Program-made: the position numbers and the translations under genes | Part shown: in pieces, positions 10,534 to 19,773 of the stretch | Layout: each line of letters opens with the position of its first letter | Numbering within the stretch: the first letter of the stretch is position 1 | Origin: Variovorax sp. OK212 | GTDB taxonomy: Bacteria > Pseudomonadota > Gammaproteobacteria > Burkholderiales > Burkholderiaceae_C | Length of the DNA stretch: 64,000 nt | Direction of reading: 5' to 3' | Assembly: GCF_900112425.1 (NCBI RefSeq) | Contig: NZ_FOLP01000006.1 | Span: 310,001 to 374,000, forward strand | Notes under the pieces: model-generated | The model's input: the letters and a program-made list of their open reading frames with translations, nothing else | What the model was told of the DNA's origin: nothing | The model's database searches: none

Positions 10534-10591
10534 CTTTCGGCCGAATATCCCCGACCCTGCCTCGACATCCGGGGCGGGCACAATCTGCGCC

Positions 10592-11422
10592 ATGCTCATG
10601 TATCCGCAGATCAATCCCATCGCCCTGCAGCTCGGGCCGGTGGCCATTCACTGGTACGGCCTGACCTACCTGGCCGCGTTTGCGCTGTTCTATTTCCTCG
10701 GCACGCGGCGCCTGCGGCACGAGCCGTACCGCTCGCTGGTAGGCGCGGGCGCCTGGCAGCGCAAGGACATCGAGGACATTCTTTTTCTCGGCGTGATGGG
10801 CGTCATCGTCGGCGGGCGGCTCGGCTACTGCCTGTTCTACAAGCCCGAGTTCTACCTGACGCATCCGCTCGAAATCCTCTATGTGTGGCAGGGCGGCATG
10901 AGCTTCCATGGCGGGCTGCTCGGGGTGATCGGCGCGATGGTGTGGTTCTCGCATTCGCGCGCACGCCCGTTCTGGCAGGTGATGGACTTCGTCTCGCCCT
11001 GCGTGCCGACCGGCCTGGCCGCCGGCCGCGTGGGCAACTTCATCAACGGCGAACTCTGGGGCCGCTTCAGCAGCCCCGACCTGCCTTGGGGCATGGTGTT
11101 TCCGCAGAGCGGCTCGATGCTGCCGCGCCACCCCTCGCAGGTCTACCAGTTCCTGCTCGAAGGCCTGCTGCTGTTCGCGGTGATGTGGCTCTACGCGCGC
11201 AAGGAGCGCAAGCAGGGGCAGGTGGCCTCGGTGTTCCTGATCGGCTACGGCGTGCTGCGCTTCGTGGCCGAGTACTTCCGCGAGCCCGACGATTTCCTCG
11301 GCCTGCGCGCGCTCAGCCTGAGCCAGGGCCAGTGGCTCAGCGTGCCGATGGTCATCGCCGGCATCGCGCTGTGGTTCTGGTTCGGCCGCAACGGCACCAG
11401 GACGACCACCGCACGCGCTTGA
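10592..11422 (+). CDS. lgt: Phosphatidylglycerol-prolipoprotein diacylglyceryl transferase
   Basis: This inner-membrane enzyme transfers diacylglycerol to the lipobox cysteine of prolipoproteins, the first step of lipoprotein maturation. Its 276 residues contain about seven membrane segments. The Lgt signature GRVGNFINGE is at about 145-154, with the essential arginine at Arg146. His106 in SFHGG corresponds to the E. coli His103. The ATG at 10592 places MYPQINPIA, the usual Lgt start, two codons in. Confidence 0.97.
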   Translation: MLMYPQINPIALQLGPVAIHWYGLTYLAAFALFYFLGTRRLRHEPYRSLVGAGAWQRKDIEDILFLGVMGVIVGGRLGYCLFYKPEFYLTHPLEILYVWQGGMSFHGGLLGVIGAMVWFSHSRARPFWQVMDFVSPCVPTGLAAGRVGNFINGELWGRFSSPDLPWGMVFPQSGSMLPRHPSQVYQFLLEGLLLFAVMWLYARKERKQGQVASVFLIGYGVLRFVAEYFREPDDFLGLRALSLSQGQWLSVPMVIAGIALWFWFGRNGTRTTTARA

Positions 11423-11497
11423 TTCCTTAGTTCGCAGGGTAAGTCCCAGCCGCGCACGGGGTGCGCGGCCCTTGCGCCGCATCGCGGGCAGGCTCAG

Positions 11498-11526
11498 AAT
11501 TACGCGTAATTACAGGAAATTACGCG
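11498..11526. promoter_or_regulatory. Palindromic operator candidate upstream of the malonate operon
   Basis: AATTACGCGTAATT (11498-11511) is a perfect 14-base palindrome. Its half AATTACGCG recurs at 11518-11526, exactly 20 bases downstream, or about two helical turns. The pair lies directly before the GntR regulator start at 11548. That arrangement suggests autoregulation by the GntR protein. AT-rich sequence is unusual in this GC-rich window, which adds weight. Confidence 0.55.
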
Positions 11527-11547
11527 GTTCTCGCTCTGACGATCCCC

Positions 11548-12216
11548 ATGCGCCTGGTCCCCAACTCCCTGCACGACGAAGTCGCCGCCACCCTGCGCGA
11601 GCAGATCTTCGACGGCACCCTGGCGCCCGGCAGCTTCGTGGACGAGGCCGCGCTGTGCGAGCGCCTGTCCATCTCCCGCACGCCGCTGCGCGAAGCGCTC
11701 AAGGTGCTCACCGCCGAAGGCCTGCTGCGGCACGAGCCGCGCCGCGGCTGCTTCGTCAACGAGGTCACCGAGCGCGACCTCGACGAGATCTTTCCCGTCA
11801 TCGCCTTGCTCGAAGGCCGCTGCGCCTACGAGGCCGCGCGCAACGCGAGCGACGCCGAACTGCACGAGCTCGACGCGCTGCACGAGCGGCTGGTGCGCCA
11901 TGCCAAGGCGCGGCGCATCAACGACTACTACGCCACCAACCACATCATTCACGAGGCGATCATCCAGCTCGCCGACAACAGGTGGCTGGCCCAGGTGATC
12001 GGTGACCTGCGCAAGATACTGAAGCTCGCGCGGCTGCAGCAGCTGCATGCGCCGGGGCGGCTCGAGCAGAGCCTGTCGGAGCACCTGGCCGTGTTCGCGG
12101 CGCTCAAGGCCCGCGACAGCGAAGGCGCCGACGCCGCCATGCGCACGCACATGACGCGCCAGCGCGAGGCGCTGCGCGAAGTCATGCGCCAGCAGAAATC
12201 CAGGGTGATGTCGTGA
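11548..12216 (+). CDS. GntR family (FadR/VanR subgroup) regulator of the malonate operon
   Basis: This 222-residue regulator has an N-terminal winged helix-turn-helix (LHDEVAATLREQIFDG, LSISRTPLREALKVL, EGLLRHEPRRG). An all-helical FCD effector domain follows, whose metal-binding residues may include His in TNHIIHEAI. It sits first in a same-strand cluster for malonate use and is a functional counterpart of MatR. The ATG at 11548 is chosen because the family motif starts immediately after and the operator palindrome lies just upstream. Confidence 0.92.
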   Translation: MRLVPNSLHDEVAATLREQIFDGTLAPGSFVDEAALCERLSISRTPLREALKVLTAEGLLRHEPRRGCFVNEVTERDLDEIFPVIALLEGRCAYEAARNASDAELHELDALHERLVRHAKARRINDYYATNHIIHEAIIQLADNRWLAQVIGDLRKILKLARLQQLHAPGRLEQSLSEHLAVFAALKARDSEGADAAMRTHMTRQREALREVMRQQKSRVMS

Positions 12217-12265
12217 CGACCGTGCGCCGCGACATGCCCGTTCTCCCCAGCATTGGAGTGTCCCG

Positions 12266-13732
12266 ATGAGTGCGACCGAATGGTTCCAGGCGCGGCTGCG
12301 TTCTGGCGAAAAGTCCAAGGTGCCGGTGGCGCCCGAAGCGGCCGCCAAGGGCGTGCCGAAGAACGCGCCCAAGCCCAGCGTGCGCACGACCGCCGAGCGC
12401 CTGCAGGTCACGCTGCGCAAGGCCGACGAGGCGCTGTCGCCGCGCGCGCTGCGCCGCGTGCTGGCCGACCTTCAGGCCGTGATCGATCCGCGCGTGAGCG
12501 AGGTCGAGGGCGGGCGCCGCGCGCACGCCATCGCCGATGCCTACCGCGCCGCGCCGGCCGAGGAGCGCCGCGACTACTGGGCGCTCATGAGCGAGCATTT
12601 CGCGGCCGACGGGCAAAAGCTCAAGGCGGCCCGCGACCAGCACCAGAGCGCCGTCGGCACGCCCGACGAAGGGCAGGCCGAGTCGCGCCTGCGCCGCGCG
12701 CTGGTGTCGCCGCGCATGCGGCTGCTGCAACGCTTCGCGGTGGAGCCCGAAGGCATGCGCTTCCTGGTCGACCTGCGCGCCGACCTGCTGCCCAACCTGA
12801 AGGCCGACAAGCGCCTGCTCGCGCTCGACGCCGAGCTCGAGCACCTGTTCTCCACCTGGTTCGACGTGGCCTTCCTCGAGCTGCGCCGCATCGACTGGGA
12901 TTCGCCGGCCTCGCTGATCGAGAAGCTCATCCGCTACGAGGCGGTGCACGACATCAAGAGCTGGTCCGACGTGAAGAACCGTCTCGACGACAGCGACCGC
13001 CGCTGCTACGGCTTCTTCCATCCGCGGCTGCCCAACGAGCCGCTCATCTTCGTCGAGGTGGCGCTGGTCGACCGCATCAGCGACGGCATCACGCCGCTGC
13101 TCGACGAGGCCGCCGTGCCCGTGCTGCCCGCCAAGGCCACCACCGCCATCTTCTATTCGATCAGCAACACGCAGAACGGCCTGCGCGGCGTGAGCTTCGG
13201 CGACTCGCTCATCAAGCGCGTGGTCGAGACGCTGCAGGACGAACTGCCGCGCCTGAAGACCTTCGCCACGCTGTCGCCCATTCCGGGCTTTCGCACCTGG
13301 CTCGCCAAGAACGCGGCCGACCTGCTGCCGCGCCTGGACGAGAAGCGCGAGGCCGAACTCGGCCGGCTCGTCGGCTCGCTGCCGCCCACCGCCGAGCGCC
13401 TGCTCGCGGCGCTCGATGCGGCCACCGCCTTCGACGCCAGGTCGCCGCTGCGGCAATGGCTCATGCAGGCCGCCGCCGAGTACCTCGGCCGCGCGCTGGT
13501 CGACGGCACGCCGGCCGACCCGGTCGCGCGCTTCCACCTGGGCAACGGCGCCCGCGTGGAGCGGCTGAACTGGGCGGGCGATCCGTCGCCCAAGGGGCAC
13601 AAGCAGTCTTACGGGCTGATGGTCAACTACCTCTACGACCTCAAGCGCCTGGACAAACACCGCACCTGGCTGGCCGACGGCAAGGTGGCTGTATCGGGAG
13701 ACATCGAAAGCCTGTACTTCAAAAAAGGCTGA
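12266..13732 (+). CDS. Malonyl-CoA decarboxylase
   Basis: This cytoplasmic enzyme converts malonyl-CoA to acetyl-CoA and CO2 and is the counterpart of rhizobial MatA. Its 488 residues are typical of the family. An N-terminal helical domain is followed by the acetyltransferase-like catalytic domain. The hallmark FYSISNTQNGLRG begins near residue 296 and contains the candidate catalytic serines 298/300. FHLGNGA carries His424, which lines up with the catalytic His423 of human MCD. The C-terminus lacks a peroxisomal SKL. It lies 49 bases after the GntR gene, and the later matB-type gene supplies its substrate. Confidence 0.95.
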   Translation: MSATEWFQARLRSGEKSKVPVAPEAAAKGVPKNAPKPSVRTTAERLQVTLRKADEALSPRALRRVLADLQAVIDPRVSEVEGGRRAHAIADAYRAAPAEERRDYWALMSEHFAADGQKLKAARDQHQSAVGTPDEGQAESRLRRALVSPRMRLLQRFAVEPEGMRFLVDLRADLLPNLKADKRLLALDAELEHLFSTWFDVAFLELRRIDWDSPASLIEKLIRYEAVHDIKSWSDVKNRLDDSDRRCYGFFHPRLPNEPLIFVEVALVDRISDGITPLLDEAAVPVLPAKATTAIFYSISNTQNGLRGVSFGDSLIKRVVETLQDELPRLKTFATLSPIPGFRTWLAKNAADLLPRLDEKREAELGRLVGSLPPTAERLLAALDAATAFDARSPLRQWLMQAAAEYLGRALVDGTPADPVARFHLGNGARVERLNWAGDPSPKGHKQSYGLMVNYLYDLKRLDKHRTWLADGKVAVSGDIESLYFKKG

Positions 13733-13818
13733 GGGGCGTTCGCAGGCCGGCAGCAGCGCGAGCGCATGCCGGCGGCCGCATCGGGCGGCAAAATCCACAA
13801 CGACAGGAGATGAGACAG

Positions 13819-14805
13819 ATGAACCCAGGTTTTCAACGCCGTGACGTCCTGCGCGCGGCCGCCGCCGGCGCGGCCGTTCTGTGCGGCGGCGCGCAAGCCC
13901 AGCAGGGCTGGCCCGCCAAGCCCGTGACCATGATCGTGCCGTTCCCGGCGGGCGGCGGCACCGACGCCTTCGCACGGCCGCTGTCGGGGCAGTTCTCGCG
14001 GCTGACGAACCAGTCGCTCATCATCGACAACCGCGGCGGCGCCGGCGGCACGCTGGGCGCCAGCGTGGCCTCCAAGGCCTCGGCCGACGGCTACTCGCTG
14101 TTCATGGGCGCGGTGCACCACGCCATCGCGCCGTCGGTCTACCCCAAGCTCGACTACGACATCGAGAAAGACTTCGCTCCCCTCATGCTGCTGGCCAACG
14201 TGCCGCAGGTGGTGGTGGTCAACCCGAAGCGCGTGCAGGCCACCAGCATCAAGGAACTCATCGCGCTGGCCAAGCGCAGCCCGGGGCAGCTCAATTACGG
14301 CTCGGCCGGCGCGGGCACCTCGCACCACCTGGCGGGCGAGCTGTTCAAGCTGCAGACCGGCACCTTCATCACCCACATTCCGTACCGCGGCGCGGGTCCG
14401 GCGCTGGCCGACCTGATCGCCGGCAACGTCGACCTGATGTTCGACGGCCTCGGCTCCTCGGCCCAGTACATCAAGAGCGGCCGCATCAAGGCGCTGATGG
14501 TGGCCGGCAGCAAGCGCAACCCCGCGTTCCCCGACGTGCCGTGCGCCGCCGAGGTGGGCCTGCCCGAGTACACCGTGACCACCTGGTACGGCCTGTGGGC
14601 GCCGCGGCGCACGCCGGCCGACGTGCAGCCGCACATCATCGACGAGATGAAGAAGGTGCTGGCGGCCGACGACATCAAGAACATCTGGGCCCAGAACGGC
14701 TCCGAAATCCCGACCCTCACGGGCGCCGCCTACGGCAGCTTCGTGAGCGCGGAGATCAAGCGCTGGGCCACGGTGGTGAAGGCCTCGGGCGCGAAGATCG
14801 AATGA
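13819..14805 (+). CDS. Bug-type (TctC-like) tripartite tricarboxylate transporter receptor
   Basis: This is a 328-residue extracytoplasmic solute-binding protein. The N-terminus has a twin-arginine-like signal (QRRDVLRAAAAGAAV) ending near AQA. Bug-family motifs follow: WPAKPVTMIVPFPAGGGTD near residue 30, NYGSAGAGTSHHLAGE, and IPYRGAGPALADL. The family binds carboxylates. The operon suggests malonate or a malonate-like acid as ligand, but this is inferred. No TctA/TctB membrane subunits are nearby, so it would have to use a transporter encoded elsewhere. Confidence 0.93.
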   Translation: MNPGFQRRDVLRAAAAGAAVLCGGAQAQQGWPAKPVTMIVPFPAGGGTDAFARPLSGQFSRLTNQSLIIDNRGGAGGTLGASVASKASADGYSLFMGAVHHAIAPSVYPKLDYDIEKDFAPLMLLANVPQVVVVNPKRVQATSIKELIALAKRSPGQLNYGSAGAGTSHHLAGELFKLQTGTFITHIPYRGAGPALADLIAGNVDLMFDGLGSSAQYIKSGRIKALMVAGSKRNPAFPDVPCAAEVGLPEYTVTTWYGLWAPRRTPADVQPHIIDEMKKVLAADDIKNIWAQNGSEIPTLTGAAYGSFVSAEIKRWATVVKASGAKIE

Positions 14806-15596
14806 GCGCAAGCCAGGTTTCGCTGCGCTGCAAGGGCGAGGGCCGCGCCGCCGTCGCCTTCGTCACGCTGTCGAACGCGGGCCGTCTCAACGCCATGACG
14901 CGCGCCATGTGGCGCGAGCTGCGCGCCGTGTTCGACGGGCTGCGCAACGCCAGCGCGGCCGACGGCCCGCGCTGCGTGGTCGTGCGCGGGGAGGGCGGTG
15001 CCTTCTGCGCGGGCGGCGACATCTCCGAGTACCCGTCGTTCCGCTTCGAAGAGCCCAGCCTGCGCGAGTTCCACGAGAACGAAGTGTGGGCCGCGCTGCA
15101 GGCGATGCTCGACTGCCCGCTGCCGCTGGTCGCGCAGATCGAGGGCGCGTGCATGGGCGCGGGCATCGAGATTGCGAGCTGCTGCGACATCCGCCTGGCC
15201 GGTGCCTCCGCGAAGTTCGGCGCGCCCATTGCCAAGCTGGGCTTTCCGATGGCGCCGCGCGAAGCCGCGCTGGTGCATGGCGCCATCGGCGACGTGCTCG
15301 CGCGCGACATGCTGCTGGCCGCCGGCGTGCACGGCGCGCAGCGCCTGTACGACGCGGGCTTCCTGCTCACGGTGCTGCCCGACGACGAAGTGGCGCCTGC
15401 CGCGCAGGCGCATGCCACGCGCATCTCGGCGCTTTCGCCGCAGGCCGCGCGGCTGCACAAGCAGACCTTTGCGGCGTTGCGCGCCGGCGCGCCCTCGGCC
15501 CACGGCCTGCTGCCCACGGCCTACGACTACGCCGACTCCGACGAACACCGCGAGGGCATCCACGCCTTCCTGGCCAAGCGCACCCCGAATTTCTGA
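14802..15596 (+). CDS. Enoyl-CoA hydratase/isomerase family protein
   Basis: This 264-residue crotonase-fold protein overlaps the receptor stop codon by four bases (ATGA), so it is translationally coupled. The oxyanion-hole motifs are present (CAGGDISEYPS and GACMGAGIEIASCCDIR). One of the two glutamates of classical enoyl-CoA hydratases appears at the usual GIEIAS position; the second is uncertain because PMAPRE replaces the usual segment. The exact reaction is unknown. Its presence in a malonate operon is unusual and may indicate a substituted malonate as substrate. Confidence 0.9.
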   Translation: MSASQVSLRCKGEGRAAVAFVTLSNAGRLNAMTRAMWRELRAVFDGLRNASAADGPRCVVVRGEGGAFCAGGDISEYPSFRFEEPSLREFHENEVWAALQAMLDCPLPLVAQIEGACMGAGIEIASCCDIRLAGASAKFGAPIAKLGFPMAPREAALVHGAIGDVLARDMLLAAGVHGAQRLYDAGFLLTVLPDDEVAPAAQAHATRISALSPQAARLHKQTFAALRAGAPSAHGLLPTAYDYADSDEHREGIHAFLAKRTPNF

Positions 15597-15625
15597 ACGA
15601 AGAAGAACCCGTCCGAACACAAGCG

Positions 15626-17164
15626 ATGACGAAGACCGCCAACTCCAACCTGTTCGCCGCCCTGCGCGCGGCTTTCCCCGCCGACCTCGACAGCATTGCC
15701 GTCGAGACCGACAACGGCCTGTTCTATTCGTGGCGCGACATCGAACGCGCCAGCGCCATGATCGCCAACCTGCTCGACGCCCTGAAGCTGGAGAAGGGCG
15801 CGCGCATCGCGGTGCAGGTCGAGAAGTCGGTCGAGGCCATGCTGCTGTACCTTGCCACGCTGCGCGCGGGCTATGTGTTCCTGCCGCTGAACACGGCCTA
15901 CCAGAGCGCCGAGATCGAATACTTCATCGGCAACGCCGAGCCGGCCGTGGTGGTGTGCACCAGCCGCAATGCGGCGTGGGTCGCACCGATTGCCACGGCG
16001 GCCGGCACCAGGCACGTCTTCACGCTGGACGACGACCGCACCGGCACGCTGCTCGAAGTGGCCGCGCTGTGCAGCGACCAGCACAAGGTGGCGCAGCGCA
16101 AGGCGGGCGACATGGCCGCCATCCTCTACACCAGCGGCACCACCGGCCGCAGCAAGGGCGCGATGCTTTCGCACGGCAACCTGCTGTCGAACGCCGAGGT
16201 GCTGAAGGACTACTGGGGCTGGACCGAAGGCGACGTGCTGATCCACGCGCTGCCCATCTTCCACGTGCACGGCCTGTTCGTGGCGCTGCACGGCGCGCTG
16301 CTCAACGGCAGCAAGATGCTGTGGTTCTCGAAGTTCGACCCCAAGCGCATCGTGCAGAAGCTGCCCGAGGCCACGGTGTTCATGGGCGTGCCCACGCTCT
16401 ACGTGCGCCTGCTGGCCGAGGCCGGCCTCACGCGCAAGGCGGTGCGCAACATGCGCCTGTTCGTCGCGGGCTCGGCGCCGCTGCTCATCGAGACCTTCGA
16501 CGAATGGCGCGAGCGCACCGGCCACACCATCCTGGAGCGCTACGGCATGAGCGAGACGGCCATGCTCACGTCCAACCCTTACAGGCCCGAGCAGGGCGAG
16601 CGCCGCGGCGGCACCGTCGGCTTTGCGCTGCCGGGCGTGCAACTGCGCGTGCGCGACGACAGCGGGCGCGACTGCACCACCGACGAGATCGGCAACATCG
16701 AGGTCAGCGGGCCCAACGTGTTCGCCGGGTACTGGCGCATGCCAGAGAAGACCAGGGAAGAGTTCACCGCCGACGGCTTCTTCAAGACCGGCGACGTGGG
16801 CAAGATCGATGGCATGGGCTACATCACCATCGTCGGGCGCAGCAAGGACCTGATCATCAGCGGCGGCTACAACGTGTACCCGGCCGAGATCGAGGGCTAC
16901 ATCAACGAGATGACCGGCGTGGCCGAAAGCGCCGTGGTCGGCGTGCCGCACCCCGACTTCGGCGAGGTGGGCGTGGCCATCGTCATCGCCAAGTCGGGCG
17001 CTTCGCTCGATGCGGACGCCATCGTGGCCGACCTGAAGTCGAAGCTCGCGAACTTCAAGATTCCCAAGCGTTGCTTCGTGGTGCCGGAGCTGCCGCGCAA
17101 CACCATGGGCAAGGTGCAGAAGGCGCTGCTGCGCGCCGAGCACAAGGGGCTCTTTGCCGCCTAG
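15626..17164 (+). CDS. matB: Malonyl-CoA synthetase (MatB-type acyl-CoA ligase)
   Basis: This enzyme activates malonate (or methylmalonate) to its CoA ester using ATP, feeding the decarboxylase encoded upstream. The 512 residues show the adenylate-forming signatures: YTSGTTGRSKGAML near residue 166, RYGMSET near 308, TGDVGKIDG, and SGGYNVYPAEIE, with the catalytic lysine in PRNTMGKVQK. Length and the GRSKDLIISGG block match MatB proteins. The ATG at 15626 lies 29 bases after the hydratase stop. It ends the malonate operon and converges with the next gene. Confidence 0.93.
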   Translation: MTKTANSNLFAALRAAFPADLDSIAVETDNGLFYSWRDIERASAMIANLLDALKLEKGARIAVQVEKSVEAMLLYLATLRAGYVFLPLNTAYQSAEIEYFIGNAEPAVVVCTSRNAAWVAPIATAAGTRHVFTLDDDRTGTLLEVAALCSDQHKVAQRKAGDMAAILYTSGTTGRSKGAMLSHGNLLSNAEVLKDYWGWTEGDVLIHALPIFHVHGLFVALHGALLNGSKMLWFSKFDPKRIVQKLPEATVFMGVPTLYVRLLAEAGLTRKAVRNMRLFVAGSAPLLIETFDEWRERTGHTILERYGMSETAMLTSNPYRPEQGERRGGTVGFALPGVQLRVRDDSGRDCTTDEIGNIEVSGPNVFAGYWRMPEKTREEFTADGFFKTGDVGKIDGMGYITIVGRSKDLIISGGYNVYPAEIEGYINEMTGVAESAVVGVPHPDFGEVGVAIVIAKSGASLDADAIVADLKSKLANFKIPKRCFVVPELPRNTMGKVQKALLRAEHKGLFAA

Positions 17165-17170
17165 CGAGGC

Positions 17171-18625
17171 CTAGGTTCTTGTTCCAGGCGTGCCCTCGAC
17201 ACGCTGGAACACGATGTCCGCCACCGCGGGCTCGAACGGCGCCGCGATGCGGTCGATGCGGCCTTCGCGGTCGTAGAGGAAGCTCAGCGCCAGCTCGTCG
17301 GGGTGGAACTCCACCGGGCGGTAAGGCGTGGTGAACACGTCGTAGTGCCAGTGCGCGAGGGGGCCCGAGAAGGTGCGCCAGCGCCAGGCGAGACCCTCGG
17401 CTTCGCGCGTGATCTCGATGGGGCCGTAGGCCGGATGCGCGTACACGCCCGCGTATTCGTCGAGTGCATGGCTGGGCTGCGTGCCGCTGCGGCGCTTGTC
17501 TTCGCGGGCGTCGCGCTCCTTCTTCTGCTGCCCGATGAATTCGCGGCGCTTCGGCATCAGGCGGGCTAACCAGTCGACAGGCTCGCGCCCGCTGACTTGG
17601 TCGAACACCGCATAGGTCAGCATCGACGTGACGACGCTGGGCGCGCGGTTGGTCAGCACCACCACGCCGGTGTGGCGCTCGGGCATCACCGTCATGAGCG
17701 TGCCCCAGCCCAGCCATGAGCCCGAATGCGAGAAGGTGCGGTCGCCGCGGTAGTTCTCGCAGAACAGGCCGAAGCCGTAGTGCGAGTCGCCGATTTCCGC
17801 GTGCTCGGAGCGGCCCACGTGCACGTGCGGCGTGCACATCTCGCGCAGCGACTTGGCGGACAGCAACTGCCGCCCGTTCACCTTGCCGTCGTCCAGCAGG
17901 AAGCGCGCCCATTTCGCGACGTCGGCCACCGACACGTTCATGCCGCCGCCGGCCGTGGTGCGTATCGGCCACAGCGGGGAGGGCGTGCATTCGTCGCTGA
18001 CGATCACATGCGGGCGGGCCGCATTGCCGGCGGCGGCCAGCGCCTCGATGGTGAAGCCGAAGTCATTGAAGCCCAGCGGCGCGAGCAGGCGTTCGGTGGT
18101 GAAGTCTTCCCAGCTTCGGCCGCTGATGCGCTCCGTGACCATGCCCGCCACCATGTAGCCCAGGTTCGAATACTGGAAGGTGTCGCGCAACTCGCGGCTC
18201 GGCGCAAGGTGGCGCAGCAGCGGCAGCATCTGCGCGCCGCCAAGGTCGCCGGGCATGTGCACCCAGTCGTGGCGCGGCAGGCCGCTGCGGTGGCACAGCA
18301 GGTCGCGCACGGTGAGGCGCTCGGTCGCCAGCGCATCGTGCAGGCGGAACTCGGGAATCACCTCGCGCACCGGGCGGTTCCACTCGAGCTTGCCTTCGTC
18401 GACCAGCAGGCCCAGGCCGGCCGCGGTGAAAGACTTGGTGATGGAGCACAGCAGGAACTGCGTGTCGGGCGTCACCGGCTCCATGCCACTCATGCCGCTC
18501 ATGTCGCGCACGCCGTAGCCCTGCTGCAGCACCACCTCGCCGTCGCGAATCACCGCCAACGCCAGGCCGGGAATCTTCCACTCCTGCATCGAGGCTTCGA
18601 CCAGCCTCTCGAGATCGCTCCACAT
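17171..18625 (-). CDS. Serine hydrolase, beta-lactamase/AmpC-like family
   Basis: This 484-residue protein has the class C beta-lactamase/esterase fold. The SxxK nucleophile motif is SITK (Ser61, Lys64), the YxN motif is YSN (Tyr153), and a later HSGSW block corresponds to the third active-site element. A C-terminal region of about 100 residues resembles DUF3471. There is no obvious signal peptide, so it is probably cytoplasmic. The substrate is unknown. It follows the aldoxime dehydratase gene by 64 bases on the same strand, and may be part of that transcript. Confidence 0.9.
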   Translation of the reverse strand: MWSDLERLVEASMQEWKIPGLALAVIRDGEVVLQQGYGVRDMSGMSGMEPVTPDTQFLLCSITKSFTAAGLGLLVDEGKLEWNRPVREVIPEFRLHDALATERLTVRDLLCHRSGLPRHDWVHMPGDLGGAQMLPLLRHLAPSRELRDTFQYSNLGYMVAGMVTERISGRSWEDFTTERLLAPLGFNDFGFTIEALAAAGNAARPHVIVSDECTPSPLWPIRTTAGGGMNVSVADVAKWARFLLDDGKVNGRQLLSAKSLREMCTPHVHVGRSEHAEIGDSHYGFGLFCENYRGDRTFSHSGSWLGWGTLMTVMPERHTGVVVLTNRAPSVVTSMLTYAVFDQVSGREPVDWLARLMPKRREFIGQQKKERDAREDKRRSGTQPSHALDEYAGVYAHPAYGPIEITREAEGLAWRWRTFSGPLAHWHYDVFTTPYRPVEFHPDELALSFLYDREGRIDRIAAPFEPAVADIVFQRVEGTPGTRT

Positions 18626-18689
18626 GTCGGGTCCTTGCCGTTCGGATAGGGCCCGAGATGCTAAGCCATCCCCGCCGCACGCGAGGCGT

Positions 18690-19745
18690 TCAGGCCATGC
18701 CGTTCATCAGCCCGCTGCGCGCGTGGCAGTTGATGTACTCGTAGCTCTGCTCGTCGGCCTTCAGCACCGACACCTCGTGGTACACGCGCAGCTGCAGCTG
18801 GAAGTTCAGCGCCTGCACGTAGCGCATGAAGCTGCCGAAGATGGCCACGTGCGTGGGGTGCGACTCGGCCCAGCGCTCCATGTCGGCCAGCGAGCGCCAG
18901 TAGCTCAGGCCGAAGGATTTCTGCAGCGGTGCGCCCTGCGCGTCGAGGTGGTGCATGTAGCGGTTGCTGTAACAGCCGATGCCCAGGCCCTGGTCGCGCA
19001 GGAAGTCCATGCCTTCGCGCAGCACGGGTTCCATGTCGTCGAGGTAGAGCGCGCGTTCCTGGCCGGTGGTGTCGGTCCACTCCTGGCCCGAGCGGATCAT
19101 CGCGATGTTCTCGTGGCCCGCCACGCGCACGCGCTGGCCCGGAGCCGGCGCGCCCGCGATCACCGCGCGCGTGCCCGAAGGCGCCATCGCATCGGTCTGC
19201 GAGAGCGGGATGCGGTCGCGCATCGATCCCCAGTAGCCGTGCTCCTGCAGCTCGCCGCTGACCTCGCCCATCACCACGCCCACGCCCTCGAAGCGGTCGG
19301 GCGTGTTGAACATGGTCTCGAAGTGTTCGACGCGCGGCGACGCCACTTCGCGGAAGTAGCCCAGGCCTTCGGAGAGCCGCTCGCCGGAGCGCCACCAGGC
19401 ATCGACGGCCGGCGTGGCGCACCAGCGTGCGTAGGCCGCGGCGTCGCGCCAGTACGCGATGGCGATCATGTTGTCGAAGCCGTCGGCATCGACGTGGTGC
19501 GTCAGGTCGTGGTGGCCGGGACCGTCGGGCAGGGCGAAGTCGCGGGCGATCTTCATCAGCGCGGCGCAGGCGCGGCCCTGCATGGACGCGCCGCGCGACT
19601 GCACGCCGAAGTAGCCCATCACCACCTGCTTCAGTTCGGCGGGCGCGCGGGCCGACCACACGGGGTAGGGCGGCGTGTAGTCGTCTTCCACGCGGCGGTG
19701 GCGTGTGCGCGGGCACTTCAGGTGGTCGGCAATGGCGGATTCCAT
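18690..19745 (-). CDS. oxd: Aldoxime dehydratase (haem-containing)
   Basis: This enzyme dehydrates aldoximes to nitriles using a ferrous haem that binds substrate directly. The 351 residues match phenylacetaldoxime dehydratase family length. His299 in the HPTH segment (296-299) sits at the position of the proximal haem ligand of OxdA/OxdRE (His299). His323 in RVYHEV is the candidate for the distal catalytic histidine. Tandem ferredoxin-like halves are suggested by repeated W/Y-rich blocks (IAYWRD, LSYWRS). It follows the nitrilase gene by 28 bases. Together they form an aldoxime-nitrile-carboxylate route. Confidence 0.93.
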   Translation of the reverse strand: MESAIADHLKCPRTRHRRVEDDYTPPYPVWSARAPAELKQVVMGYFGVQSRGASMQGRACAALMKIARDFALPDGPGHHDLTHHVDADGFDNMIAIAYWRDAAAYARWCATPAVDAWWRSGERLSEGLGYFREVASPRVEHFETMFNTPDRFEGVGVVMGEVSGELQEHGYWGSMRDRIPLSQTDAMAPSGTRAVIAGAPAPGQRVRVAGHENIAMIRSGQEWTDTTGQERALYLDDMEPVLREGMDFLRDQGLGIGCYSNRYMHHLDAQGAPLQKSFGLSYWRSLADMERWAESHPTHVAIFGSFMRYVQALNFQLQLRVYHEVSVLKADEQSYEYINCHARSGLMNGMA

Positions 19746-19773
19746 GGCGAAGCTCCTTTCATGTGCCCGGGAC

